Part shown: in pieces, positions 54,322 through 62,546 of the stretch | How positions within the stretch are numbered: the stretch's first letter is position 1 | How the letters are laid out: each line of letters begins with the position of its first letter | Assembly (NCBI RefSeq): GCF_022701255.1 | Contig: NZ_CP031705.1 | Location: 4,526,001-4,590,000, forward strand | DNA length: 64,000 nucleotides | Source of the DNA: Microcoleus vaginatus HSN003 | Lineage (GTDB): Bacteria; Cyanobacteriota; Cyanobacteriia; Cyanobacteriales; Microcoleaceae | Direction: 5' to 3' | Notes under the pieces: model-generated | Database searches by the model: none | What the model saw: the letters and a program-made list of their open reading frames with translations, nothing else | What the model was told of the DNA's origin: nothing | Position numbers and translations under genes: made by a program

Positions 54322-54347
54322 GTGCGATCGGGGAAGCCCGATCGCAC
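54322..54347 (+). terminator. Perfect hairpin behind gdhA
   Basis: GTGCGATCGGG, loop GAAG and CCCGATCGCAC form an 11-bp perfect stem starting six bases after the gdhA stop. It is followed by AATCTT, only a weak U-tract, so it may terminate inefficiently. Confidence 0.65.
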
Positions 54348-54516
54348 AATCTTACCGCAGTTATTCGAGAAGAGTGCAGTCTACGAACCGACTTGGCAAA
54401 ACTTGGCTTTGAATTGGAGAATTTTAGGTTTGCACGCAGCCGTTTATTTTACCGCAACTTTGCTGTTGCAGAAGCGGAAAGATATTTTCAAATATAGCAA
54501 CCGCCAAGGCGGTTAA
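54348..54516 (+). pseudogene. Remnant of a membrane protein (ABC permease-like C-terminus)
   Basis: The frame reads LPQLFEKSAVYEPTWQNLAL, then NWRILGLHAAVYFTATLLLQ and KRKDIF. This is a single hydrophobic helix with a basic end, as at the C-terminus of ABC-2-type permeases. There is no credible start: the only one is a TTG upstream of the gdhA terminator hairpin. At the 3' end an IS630 element is inserted. Joining across the IS restores KRKDIFKYK and a stop, so the insertion changed only the last residues, while the 5' part was lost separately. Confidence 0.5.
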
Positions 54517-54989
54517 GCCGCTGTGCGAAGCACAGCTTCCATTGCATCTCTCAGACAGCCGTATTGAGTTAGTTGTTTACGAATTCGACTCTTTAACCAT
54601 GACCAACATCGCTCAATTTTGTTAAGATCGGGAGAATAAGAGGGTAAGTATTTTAACTGACACCCGGCTGCTTCAATTAATTGAATAATATTTCCACCTT
54701 TATGAAAAGTGGCATTATCTACAATTAGTATTTGCCCGGGTTTGAGCGTCGGTATTAAACAAGCTTCTAACCAAGTTTCAAAGACCGTTCGATTACAAGA
54801 ACCCTCAACAGTAAAGGGAGCCAATAACTGCCCATTACAAAAGCCAGCAATCATATTAATCCGCCCTTGCCTCCTCCCACTTTTGAGATCGTAAAACCGC
54901 TGACCTCTTTCATTCCATCCATAGCTATAATTTTCTCTATTGTCCATCCCTGCTTCATCTATATACACTATTTCTTCGGGTTTATACAC
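54513..54989 (-). CDS. IS630 transposase, catalytic part (ORF B)
   Basis: This 158-residue frame carries the DDE residues in IVYIDEAGMDNRENY, ILIVDNATFHKGG and YSPDLNKIERCWSWLKSRIRK. It starts at an internal ATG; the -1 frame continues upstream without a stop through RAEFREEIVVYKPEE to the A9 run at the end of ORF A. The natural product is probably an ORF A-B fusion of about 275 residues made by -1 frameshifting. Confidence 0.9.
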   Translation of the reverse strand: MYKPEEIVYIDEAGMDNRENYSYGWNERGQRFYDLKSGRRQGRINMIAGFCNGQLLAPFTVEGSCNRTVFETWLEACLIPTLKPGQILIVDNATFHKGGNIIQLIEAAGCQLKYLPSYSPDLNKIERCWSWLKSRIRKQLTQYGCLRDAMEAVLRTAA

Positions 54990-55018
54990 GACTATCTCTT
55001 CTCTAAATTCAGCTCGTT

Positions 55019-55387
55019 TTATTTCATTTCGCTCTTGATAACCATAAGTTTTTTTTTGCGAGTGAACCCGATTTTCTTTAAAGCTCTTGATATAGTACGA
55101 TCGCTAATTTCTTCCGACCATAGTTGAGCCATCTCTACTTGAGTTTTATCTCCATTAACCTCGACAAATTTGGTAAATTTTCCCCAGTCAGTAATTTTAT
55201 GCCCATTCCCAGGTGGTTTATTCGGCAGTGCTTGAAAGTCCCCTGTCTCGCGTTCCCGCTTCAACCATAATCGAATCGTGTCACGACTAATACCGAATAG
55301 AACACTGGCTTCACTAATCTTTAAGCCATCAAGCTTGATGGCTTGGATCACTTTTTGCCGGAGATCGTAACTGTAGGGTTTGGGCAT
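55019..55387 (-). CDS. IS630 transposase, DNA-binding part (ORF A)
   Basis: The 122-residue frame begins MPKPYSYDLRQKVIQAIK and has an HTH (KISEASVLFGISRDTIRLWL) with a second winged HTH after it (TQVEMAQLWSEEISDRTISR). It ends soon after RKKK, encoded by CGC and nine A. A -1 slip there gives RKKKTYGYQERNEIKRAEF, the usual sequence of unbroken relatives. Confidence 0.9.
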   Translation of the reverse strand: MPKPYSYDLRQKVIQAIKLDGLKISEASVLFGISRDTIRLWLKRERETGDFQALPNKPPGNGHKITDWGKFTKFVEVNGDKTQVEMAQLWSEEISDRTISRALKKIGFTRKKKLMVIKSEMK

Positions 55388-55523
55388 GGGTTTCTATAAG
55401 AGCACAGCCTGCGCCAGATTAAGGTCTACTTCCAGTCTATAGCTTAACCGCCTTGGCGGTTGCTATAAGTAGGTCATCCGGGTATTAGAGCCCCGACTTC
55501 TTGGTCGTGCATTTTTGTGCAAC

Positions 55524-55560
55524 TCAAAAAAAAGAAATCCCCAAAGCCAGGGGATTTCTG
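55524..55560 (-). terminator. Rho-independent terminator of the ribonucleotide reductase gene
   Basis: On the minus strand AGAAATCCCC, loop TGGCTTT and GGGGATTTCT form a perfect 10-bp stem followed by a run of eight T. It starts 23 bases behind the stop of exon 2. Confidence 0.9.
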
Positions 55561-55582
55561 ATACTTAAGCCGATCGCTAAAT

Positions 55583-56647
55583 CTATTTAGTCTCCGGCAT
55601 CAAACACTTATCGGAATCGCAGCCCGCCGGCCCCGAATCCATCATTTCACCTAAGTCATAGCGACTTAGTGCCGCATGAAAAACATCTATTTGGCGGCGC
55701 CCTACAGTCTCTTCCACCATCTTGGTGTAAATTTCCTTGCTCACCGGTTCAAAGGGTAGACGCGGGAAAGTTTCAAGAGCATCAAACCTAGCCAAAAGCG
55801 CTGCGGAAATGTAGCCTTCATCATCGCGAATGGCTTCATAAATCCGAGTGCCCAAACTTTCAACTTCATTTTCGCGCAGTTCAATCGTGGCCGAAGTGTT
55901 ATGGCGGACATAGAACTTTTGCACCTGCATATAAAAGTCCATTTGTGCCGCCGCTGAGAATTTGTTAATGTCAATTTCATCAGCACCGGGTAAATCAGCC
56001 CAACTTACCGCAACGGGTATTTCTACCAGCCATTCCGTGCAGCGTTCGTCGAAGGGATTGTTCAGCAAATTGCCGTTTTCATCTTTGTCAGATTGAGACG
56101 GAATCACATTGTATCCGTAGTCGATGCAGGCGAGGGCTACGGGGTCGTTTTTGCCGAAAGTGATTCGGCGAATGAAACGCTGGGCTTTCGGTGGATGCCA
56201 GCCGGGAGAAGCACCTGTCAGCAGAGATTTAGTACCCGATGGTTGAACCGTTGTGCAGCGATTTGGGCGTTTTAAGGAATGGCGATCGCAATAATCCCAT
56301 ACTACCCGATTGACAATCTCGCGCCAACCACTCAAATACTCTTCTTCCCGCTGTTTAAAAGCGATTCCTTGCGGAGTTTGCGGGCGGCCTTCCACCCACC
56401 AGCGCAGCCACTCAACGCCAAAAGCATGAACGAAGAAATCGAACAATCCCGTGAAAGATACGCCGACAATCGGGTCTAGTTCGCGGCTGTATTGATAGCG
56501 GGGTTCAAGAAATTTGTGATTGAGAAGTACCGCGACAGATAGAGCCGCAGCCCTGAAAGCTTCCTCCTGTTCTTTGAAGTTGTAAGGATCAATTTGATTG
56601 AGGTGGACCTCCGCCAAATTACAGTGGAAATTAGAGCCGATGATTTC
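55583..56647 (-). CDS. nrdJ: Ribonucleoside-triphosphate reductase, class II (B12-dependent), exon 2
   Basis: This part encodes 354 residues beginning with the Glu of the NPCGE motif (Glu414 of the spliced protein), then IIGSNFHCNLAEVHLNQIDP, which holds the second cysteine of the active-site pair. Near the C-terminus GCDSDKCLMPETK gives the C-x4-C shuttle pair that passes electrons from thioredoxin. There is no start codon at the exon boundary; the first Met is lower, at 56617, so independent translation would lose 10 essential residues. Joined to exon 1 it gives 767 residues, the usual length of cyanobacterial NrdJ. Confidence 0.92.
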   Translation of the reverse strand, partial: EIIGSNFHCNLAEVHLNQIDPYNFKEQEEAFRAAALSVAVLLNHKFLEPRYQYSRELDPIVGVSFTGLFDFFVHAFGVEWLRWWVEGRPQTPQGIAFKQREEEYLSGWREIVNRVVWDYCDRHSLKRPNRCTTVQPSGTKSLLTGASPGWHPPKAQRFIRRITFGKNDPVALACIDYGYNVIPSQSDKDENGNLLNNPFDERCTEWLVEIPVAVSWADLPGADEIDINKFSAAAQMDFYMQVQKFYVRHNTSATIELRENEVESLGTRIYEAIRDDEGYISAALLARFDALETFPRLPFEPVSKEIYTKMVEETVGRRQIDVFHAALSRYDLGEMMDSGPAGCDSDKCLMPETK

Positions 56648-56900
56648 CAGTTTTGTTACCCTAAAGGCTTTTTATCCTCTAGTTCTACAGATTCCATTTT
56701 ACCTGTAGCTCGGCGTACTTTTTCATTTACGGGAGTTGTAAATGCCCCGCACTCTTGCCAGGATTATGTTCTTCAAAAAAGAAGGTTCACCCGGTACGCT
56801 CTACGGTGGTAAAGGATTTTTAATTCCCTTACTTACCTCGGAGTTAACATCTCAGTCTTCTCCGATTTTGCGAGGTTTTTAACGTGAGGCAAAATTACTT
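56648..56900 (-). ncRNA. Probable group I self-splicing intron (253 nt) in nrdJ
   Basis: Removing exactly 56648-56900 joins ...AACCCGTGTGGT to GAAATCATCGGC in frame and restores NPCGE-IIGSNFH. The 5' exon ends in U and the intron ends in G, the two universal group I marks. The exon end GUGUGGU can pair with intron GCCUCAC (56884-56890), giving a P1 helix with the required U-G wobble at the splice site and one U-U mismatch. Several stems are visible further in (CGGAG with CUCCG; CAUUUAC with GUAAAUG; CUACAG with CUGUAG). No reading frame or homing endonuclease is inside. I did not map P3-P8 with certainty. Confidence 0.72.
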
Positions 56901-58139
56901 ACCACACGGGTTTAAGCCCACGCGGACTAACCGATGATCTAACTCGCCAGCAGTCATATTAGGATGGCGTTCCTGCAACCAGTCTTTAGCTTTTCCTTCG
57001 TCGTAAGCTTTCAAAAATTCAAGTTTAAGACTCGGTGTTGAAAGTAAATCAACGTTAGATCGAGCTACGGCTTCGCCGGCCCATTGAATCGCACCTTCGC
57101 CGCTGTAATACTGTTTGCGGACAGCATCAATACATTCTTCTAGTGTAGGTTTGGTATGGAAAACTCGCGTATGGTTAGCCATCCGAAGGGCATCGCGTTC
57201 TGGATCTATTCTCCAGTTGCCGCTTTCATCTTGTTGCCACAAATTATTTTTAGCATTTGCCCCCAGTTCGTCATCAAAAGAAAACTGACGCATTCCGGCC
57301 GATCTTCTAATATTTCCTGCGACGATCGTGACCGCCGCTTCATCTATCAACACACAGCATTCAACTGAATTTAACTGCCGCCCTAAAGCTTTATTCAAAA
57401 TAGCGGCGCAGCGCTGATAAAGGTCGGGCAATTTCACCGGATTGGCTACTCCGCCAAAACCTTTTAAAGGTTCTCCCACCGGGCGAACGTCGCTCAAATC
57501 GATGAATACTTGAACTTCTCCTGCAAATCTTTCATCTGTGGATAATTCCAGCAAAGTTTGATAGGAGTTTACCCAACCTTGGCGAGAATCTCCGACATAA
57601 ATAGTTGCGGTTTTTTCTGCTATTTTTACTTCTGTTTCTTCACGGCGCGACTGGGCGGGTGTAGAGCCGATTTCGCCTTGCATGGTTAGGGTTAGACGGT
57701 TGCGAATCGGCGGCAGTTGATTGATATATTGTGGTTCCAAGACGGCCCCAGTGCCGCAGCCCATCATTGCCAAATCCATCAACAAACCAAAGGAACGCCA
57801 GTCGAGAATATTTGTTGAGGAGCAATTATATGCACCGGAAAAATTCTCTGGTTGTTCGATCCATTTGCTGCCGCCTACCCACAGCCAGCGGCCTGAAGCG
57901 AGGGTTTTGAGCTGGTTTTGCATCCGGTGCAGCAGTTGTGTTTCTTCGGGGGTGAGGTTTCCCAGCTTTTGCAGCCCCTTGACTGTTCGATCGCACACCT
58001 CCTCCCAAGTCTCCCTTCCCGTCTCGGTACGGCGGCTGTACGTCCTGAAAAATACTGGATTGGCTGCGGGTGCTGTTTCGGGGAAATCGGACAGGTTGCG
58101 TTTCTCGCGGGCACTCGATCGCTCTAATTCTCGAACCAT
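56901..58139 (-). CDS. nrdJ: Ribonucleoside-triphosphate reductase, class II (B12-dependent), exon 1
   Basis: It encodes residues 1-413, starting MVRELERSSAREKRNLSDFP. Family features are WLWVGGSKWIEQPENFSGAY followed by NCSS (first redox cysteine), MDLAMMGCGTGAVLEP, VAGNIRRSAGMRQF, and the end LVRVGLNPCG, where Cys412 carries the thiyl radical. The next in-frame codons (AAG TAA) belong to the intron. The enzyme reduces ribonucleotides to deoxyribonucleotides using adenosylcobalamin. I looked for a cobalamin riboswitch upstream and did not find one. Confidence 0.92.
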
Positions 58140-58544
58140 AGGTTGTGTACTGACGTGTCGGAATATATCAACAGACTATGAATATACAACAGGATTCAGA
58201 TTTAGGGTGAAAGCTTGATAAATTTGACAATTTGCACTAAATATGGGGCTTCGGACTCGGGAAGGTCGATCGGGCGAGCGCTACAGCCATTACACGGTGT
58301 AAGTTCCGTTTAAGGCGAGGCGATCGATAACGCTATTTTGAATCTCATCCGAGAATTCGGGAAACGGCTTTATCGCATGACTACTCTCTTTGCTTCCGCG
58401 CTTGAAAATGGAAATTATAATTCGAGAGTTAATCACTTATCACTTATCACTTATTAGACATCTTCCAAAAAGGCTGTGAAGAACAGGCTGGACGGCCTGT
58501 TCCACAATAATTATGGGAGATGTCTATTACTTATTATTACTTTA
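58140..58544. other. Intergenic region upstream of nrdJ
   Basis: This 405-base gap contains the promoter side of nrdJ at its left. At 58440-58530 is a diverged member of the palindromic repeat family (ACATCTTCC, then GAACAGGCTGGACGGCCTGTTC and GGAGATGT). No gene, tRNA or cobalamin riboswitch box is recognised. Confidence 0.6.
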
Positions 58545-59234
58545 TCAATCAACGTGTCCGGTTAGTATCAAGACTAATAGTGTAAACGACTCAACGATCG
58601 GTCTGATTAATATTGATATCGGCACGATTAGAATGAAACCTGCAAATCTCGACCAAACCCTGGGTGTTTGCATAAAGTGCAAACCGAGTGCCGCTGCAAT
58701 TAGAATGGCTACTACCCAACTCAAAATAGGTGTTATATTATCCCAATCACTTTCGATCATATTTCCGAAGATATTGGCTAATGGATTGGTTAAAAAAAGC
58801 CAAATTCGATCGAAGTCTGTTAAGCCCAGAGAATTTTCTATCCAGACATCGGCTTGATTGGGTTTGTGGGGCAAGTCATAAAAAGCGCCGCATTGAAACG
58901 ATTGTCCGCTGTATCTAATATTACACTGCGATACTACTTCCAACGATCCTACCTTAAATTCAATCTCAAGCGATCGACCTTTCAGGTTCGTTCTACATCG
59001 ATTGATGTTATTGGAGGCATCTTTCCAATCGCATGAAAAAGAATGTCCGGACACGATCGTAATTCGATGACCTTCACGGGCTAACCCAGAGCTAGACCCT
59101 TCGCCAATTCTCAATTCTGCAACTGATCCAGCTACAGAAATCGGCCCGCCCCAAAAAATGATGCCGATCGCAATAATTAGGCAATAAGCGGCGATCGCCA
59201 AGGGAGAGTGTAGCAACCTTTTTTTTAGATTCAT
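58545..59234 (-). CDS. Hypothetical membrane protein (229 residues)
   Basis: It has an N-terminal signal or anchor (LAIAAYCLIIAIGIIFWGGP, about residues 12-31), an extracytoplasmic region of about 110 residues with cysteines (SFSCDWKDA, QCNIRYSGQSFQCGAF) that may form disulfides, and two C-terminal membrane helices (LSWVVAILIAAALGLHF and FAGFILIVPISILIRPIVES). I do not recognise the family. It is followed on the same strand by no close partner; the small gene at 59265 lies 30 bases upstream and may be co-transcribed. Confidence 0.68.
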   Translation of the reverse strand: MNLKKRLLHSPLAIAAYCLIIAIGIIFWGGPISVAGSVAELRIGEGSSSGLAREGHRITIVSGHSFSCDWKDASNNINRCRTNLKGRSLEIEFKVGSLEVVSQCNIRYSGQSFQCGAFYDLPHKPNQADVWIENSLGLTDFDRIWLFLTNPLANIFGNMIESDWDNITPILSWVVAILIAAALGLHFMQTPRVWSRFAGFILIVPISILIRPIVESFTLLVLILTGHVD

Positions 59235-59264
59235 GATTCGAGTTCAATTTTAAGGAAAATAACT

Positions 59265-59549
59265 TTAATGAGTTGTTAAAAACTCAATATTTGGCAACAG
59301 GGGGTCTTGAACAACCCCCACACCGTTAAATCCCCAACGTTCGAGCAGCTTTTTGACAGAAGAACCAGAAATCGATTCTACCCCGAATCGATCGGCAACC
59401 TCAGCAGCGTGGGCGTTGAGATAACTCAAAGCGTCATAGTCTTCGCGAAACATCAGCAGGTAACTAACTGCAGCATCTGGATTGGGATTGGCACAGAGAT
59501 ATTTGCCGTCACTGCGGGAACGGAGCAAGTAAAAAACTTGAGATAACAT
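59265..59549 (-). CDS. Conserved small protein (94 residues)
   Basis: This protein begins MLSQVFYLLRSRSDGKYLCA and continues with YLLMFREDYDALSYLNAHAA and VADRFGVESISGSSVKKLLE. I recognise the pattern as a small conserved cyanobacterial protein without known function. It is alpha/beta and cytoplasmic. It is 30 bases upstream of the membrane protein gene on the same strand, so a two-gene transcript is likely. Confidence 0.72.
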   Translation of the reverse strand: MLSQVFYLLRSRSDGKYLCANPNPDAAVSYLLMFREDYDALSYLNAHAAEVADRFGVESISGSSVKKLLERWGFNGVGVVQDPLLPNIEFLTTH

Positions 59550-59662
59550 CTTATCTTTATTGTCAAAATAATATGTTACCTCAAATTGGGAATTTTGAAC
59601 TTGTACTCTCGCGTAGCCGAAGTATTTGGAATTGCCCGAACGATTTTAGATTGACCATTAGA

Positions 59663-59713
59663 ACTAAGGCCAACTGTCACATGACCATCGACTTGTAGCC
59701 AGTTGGCCTTAGT
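59663..59713. terminator. Large perfect inverted repeat behind the RTX/DUF4394 gene
   Basis: ACTAAGGCCAACTG (59663-59676) and CAGTTGGCCTTAGT (59700-59713) are exact complements around a 23-base loop. It lies about 95 bases downstream of the DUF4394 gene stop on the minus strand. No U-tract follows, so terminator function is tentative. Confidence 0.5.
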
Positions 59714-59807
59714 CCTGCAATTTGAGAGTGTAGAAAAGTTGAGTTGTTTTCAACTTTCTACCTAAAAACTACATAATTGATGCCTAAAATCGCTGGGAAT
59801 CTAGCAG

Positions 59808-61970
59808 TTAAATCAAAGTCAGTGCTAAACCTTTAATCCCTCGCCCGTCACCAATTTGACCGACGATCGAAGCTTGACCGGTCGTCAAATTGATATTGTA
59901 CAGGCTGGAAACTCCGCCAACTTCGATCGCAGCCAAAGCCGTCTCGTTACCGCCAAAACTCCTGACATCAAAGCCGAGAACGGTACCAGCATCAATTCCC
60001 AAAGACCCGATCGTATTCAACACCCCATTATTCGGCGGATCTTGCCGCACCAAAACGTCTAAATTGGTGTCAATTGCAAATAGTGTCGTCGAAGTTGCTC
60101 CCGGAAAGTTATTCACATACGCAGCCCCGCCAGCCGCGCCGGGATTGCCAAAATTAGGATCGCCCGATCGGTAAGCCAAATTCGCGTCGAGTTGAATTCC
60201 CCCCGTCAGCGTGTCAAAATCGACAATTGCCCCCGTATCCGGGTTGAGGCGGGCGTTTTGACCGGCTTGATTGACAAACCGAATTCGATCGACTGTCGGA
60301 TTGAAATCAAAACCCGCAGCCCCCGGAGTTAGGGGAACAGCAAACTCCCCGCTACCGACAGCAGTTGCAGCGCCAGTCACCGGATTGATCGCGTACAAGC
60401 GATTGCTAGAACCCACACCGTAAAGCAAACCGTTAGCGGGGCGAAAATCAATTCCCAGCAAGCTTTCTCCCGGCTGCAACCCAGTAACTGCCGCGTCGCT
60501 GAGAATCGCCCGCGGTGCCGCCTCGTTAAAACCGACAATTGTTTCGGCGCCATTTCTGACAGTTAAAGCGTAAGCTGTAGGCAAAGGCAAAGCCAAACCG
60601 TTAATCTGTCTCCCGTCGGCAATTTGACCGACAAAGGAAGCTTGACCGCTACTTAAATTGATATTGTACAAACCCGAAATGCCACCAACTTCCAGCGCCG
60701 CCACTGCCACCTCGCGGCCGCCAATACTCCTGACATCAAAGCCGAGAACGCTAGTAGCATCAACTCCCAAAGATCCGATCGAATTCAACACTCCATTATT
60801 TGGCGGATCTTGTCGCACCAAAACATCCAAATCGCTGTCAATTACAAACAGCGTTGTCGAAGTTGCCCCTGCAAAGTTATTCACATACGCAGCCCCAGCA
60901 GCCGCTGGAGTTGATCCAAAATTGCGATCGCCCGCCCGGTAAGCCAAATTCCCGTCGAGTTGAATTCCCCCCGCCAGCGTGTCAGAATCGACAATTGCCC
61001 CGTTATCCGGGTTGAGGCGGGCGTTTTGATCGGCTTCATTGACAAACCGAATTCGATCGACTGTCGGATTGAAATCAAAACCCGCAGCCCCCGGAGTTAG
61101 AGGAACAGCAAACTGCCCGTTACCGACTGGACTTGCTTCGCCAGTCATCGGATTGAGAGTATACAAGCGATTGCTAGAACCCACACCGTAAAGCATACCG
61201 TTAGCCGGCCGATAATCAATTCCCAGCAAACTCTCTCCCGCTTGCAATCCAGTCACGGGCAAATCTGATATCACACTTCCCGGATTGGAAAGACTAAAAC
61301 CGACAATCCGATTAGCAGGAGTTAAAGCATAAGCCGTTGTCAGCGCTGGAGGCGGGGGATTGGGAACAACGCTGCCAATGTTATTAGTGAAACTTGCCTG
61401 GTTAAGTGAACTTGGTCTCACCCCTCTGAGAGTAGCGAGGAATTCTCCAGTCACCCGGTCTTGAATAACAGTATCGTTTCCAGCTTCTTGAATATTCAAG
61501 TCGCTAAAACTGAGACCTTCCCCCAAACCGATTAAATCTGTACCGACTGCAAAATCGGCGATCGCGTCCGCATTTGCCAAACTAACACCGCCGCTGGTAC
61601 GGAAAGGATCTGCCTCAGCGTAGCGCCTCAAAACAAATATGTCTGCGCCGTCTCCGCCTATCAGGATATCAGTATCTCTATCGCCTGACAAAACATCATT
61701 GCCGGAGTTGCCCGATATGGAATCGCTGCCTTTTCCGCCCACTAAAAAATCGTTATCTTCTCCGCCGTTAACAATGTCATTTTCTAAATCTCCAAACAGC
61801 GAATCTTGACCCGTATTACCATCAATTAAATCGCTTTGCTTACCTCCATAAATGCTATCATTACCGGAGTTTCCGGCAATGGTGTCATTGCCCATCAAAC
61901 CAAAAATTAGGTCATTTTCTGGAGTTCCTGCAAGCAAGTCTGCTTGGGCGGTGCCTCTAATTTCTGCCAT
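59808..61970 (-). CDS. RTX calcium-binding protein with two DUF4394 domains
   Basis: This protein has 720 residues. Residues about 1-115 contain RTX nonapeptides (GNDTIAGNSGNDSIYGG, GEDNDFLVGGKGSDSISG) that bind calcium and fold outside the cell. A short linker (about 115-200) is followed by two DUF4394 domains (about 205-460 and 465-720), each with LQAGESLLGIDYRPANG or LQPGESLLGIDFRPANG and RLYTLNPMTGEA. The duplicated domains are about 80% identical, so the duplication is recent. There is no N-terminal signal; type I secretion is expected. DUF4394 probably forms a beta propeller. Role unknown. Confidence 0.87.
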   Translation of the reverse strand: MAEIRGTAQADLLAGTPENDLIFGLMGNDTIAGNSGNDSIYGGKQSDLIDGNTGQDSLFGDLENDIVNGGEDNDFLVGGKGSDSISGNSGNDVLSGDRDTDILIGGDGADIFVLRRYAEADPFRTSGGVSLANADAIADFAVGTDLIGLGEGLSFSDLNIQEAGNDTVIQDRVTGEFLATLRGVRPSSLNQASFTNNIGSVVPNPPPPALTTAYALTPANRIVGFSLSNPGSVISDLPVTGLQAGESLLGIDYRPANGMLYGVGSSNRLYTLNPMTGEASPVGNGQFAVPLTPGAAGFDFNPTVDRIRFVNEADQNARLNPDNGAIVDSDTLAGGIQLDGNLAYRAGDRNFGSTPAAAGAAYVNNFAGATSTTLFVIDSDLDVLVRQDPPNNGVLNSIGSLGVDATSVLGFDVRSIGGREVAVAALEVGGISGLYNINLSSGQASFVGQIADGRQINGLALPLPTAYALTVRNGAETIVGFNEAAPRAILSDAAVTGLQPGESLLGIDFRPANGLLYGVGSSNRLYAINPVTGAATAVGSGEFAVPLTPGAAGFDFNPTVDRIRFVNQAGQNARLNPDTGAIVDFDTLTGGIQLDANLAYRSGDPNFGNPGAAGGAAYVNNFPGATSTTLFAIDTNLDVLVRQDPPNNGVLNTIGSLGIDAGTVLGFDVRSFGGNETALAAIEVGGVSSLYNINLTTGQASIVGQIGDGRGIKGLALTLI

Positions 61971-62481
61971 GTTCTAATTACCCTCTAAATTTGATAGTTC
62001 TGTTGCCTAACGGCGGTGGTATTCTCAGTCAAAATATCACAAATTCGCACTTTTAGGAGAGTTTTTCTTATTTTCGGCTGTAGGGGTGGGTTTCAATTTA
62101 AAGTATTACACGCAGCTAAAATGATATATAAACCTGCACCCCGCTTCAAATAAACCCACTCCTAAATACAGATCACTTAGCCGTATTTTCTAGTTTGCTG
62201 TGTAGCCAAGGGCGATCGCAGCTCAACTGCAAACAGGCAAGCTGAAATGTTTAGCGGTGCGAACCTATGAAATTTTGTACTGCGTTCATTAGTAATATAC
62301 GCTGACTCTCTAATTTTGGATCTGTGCAGTCAGAAATTATTTTTCAACTTTAATCTTAAAGCCTGCCAAGGCCGGCTTTGTCTGTGTAGCGGCGGCCTCT
62401 ATCGCTCAATATAAAGTGGAGTATAAATGCGGAATTGGCATAATAAGTTAGTTGAACAGTCGTTTTCAGACGACTTAAGCT
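61971..62481. other. Intergenic region without recognised gene
   Basis: This region of about 500 bases, between the start of the RTX gene and the end of the permease gene, contains no convincing frame. A short frame at 62356-62550 overlaps a hairpin and repeat-like sequence (GCCAAGGCCGGCTTTG) and is rejected. The promoter of the RTX gene should be at the left. Confidence 0.5.
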
Positions 62482-62511
62482 TTCAGGCAGGGGTTTAAAT
62501 CCCTGCCTGAA
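62482..62511 (-). terminator. Hairpin behind the ABC permease gene
   Basis: TTCAGGCAGGG, loop GTTTAAAT and CCCTGCCTGAA form a perfect 11-bp stem about 35 bases behind the stop. On the minus strand it is followed by GCTTAAG, so a strong U-tract is missing. Confidence 0.55.
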
Positions 62512-62546
62512 TCGGAGTTTCACGTTTGATCTCTTCCCCTGCTTTT

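Larger units (their letters stand above)
54495..55465 (-). mobile_element. IS630-family insertion sequence (about 971 bp)
   Basis: Perfect 24-bp inverted repeats (TAGCAACCGCCAAGGCGGTT, running to 54518; complement at 55442-55465) are flanked by TA on both sides (54493-54494, 55466-55467). The repeat itself contains a palindrome (AACCGCCAAGGCGGTT). It encodes a two-frame transposase different from that of the IS at 11415. Confidence 0.93.

Noticed and set aside
56648-56910. A group II intron or intein in nrdJ
   Set aside because: GTGTG occurs near the 5' boundary, but no cut using it restores the frame, and 253 nt is too short. An intein is excluded because a TAA follows NPCG directly.
58140-58400. 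Cobalamin riboswitch upstream of the B12-dependent reductase
   Set aside because: The conserved B12-box core (GCCACTG) was not found in the leader.
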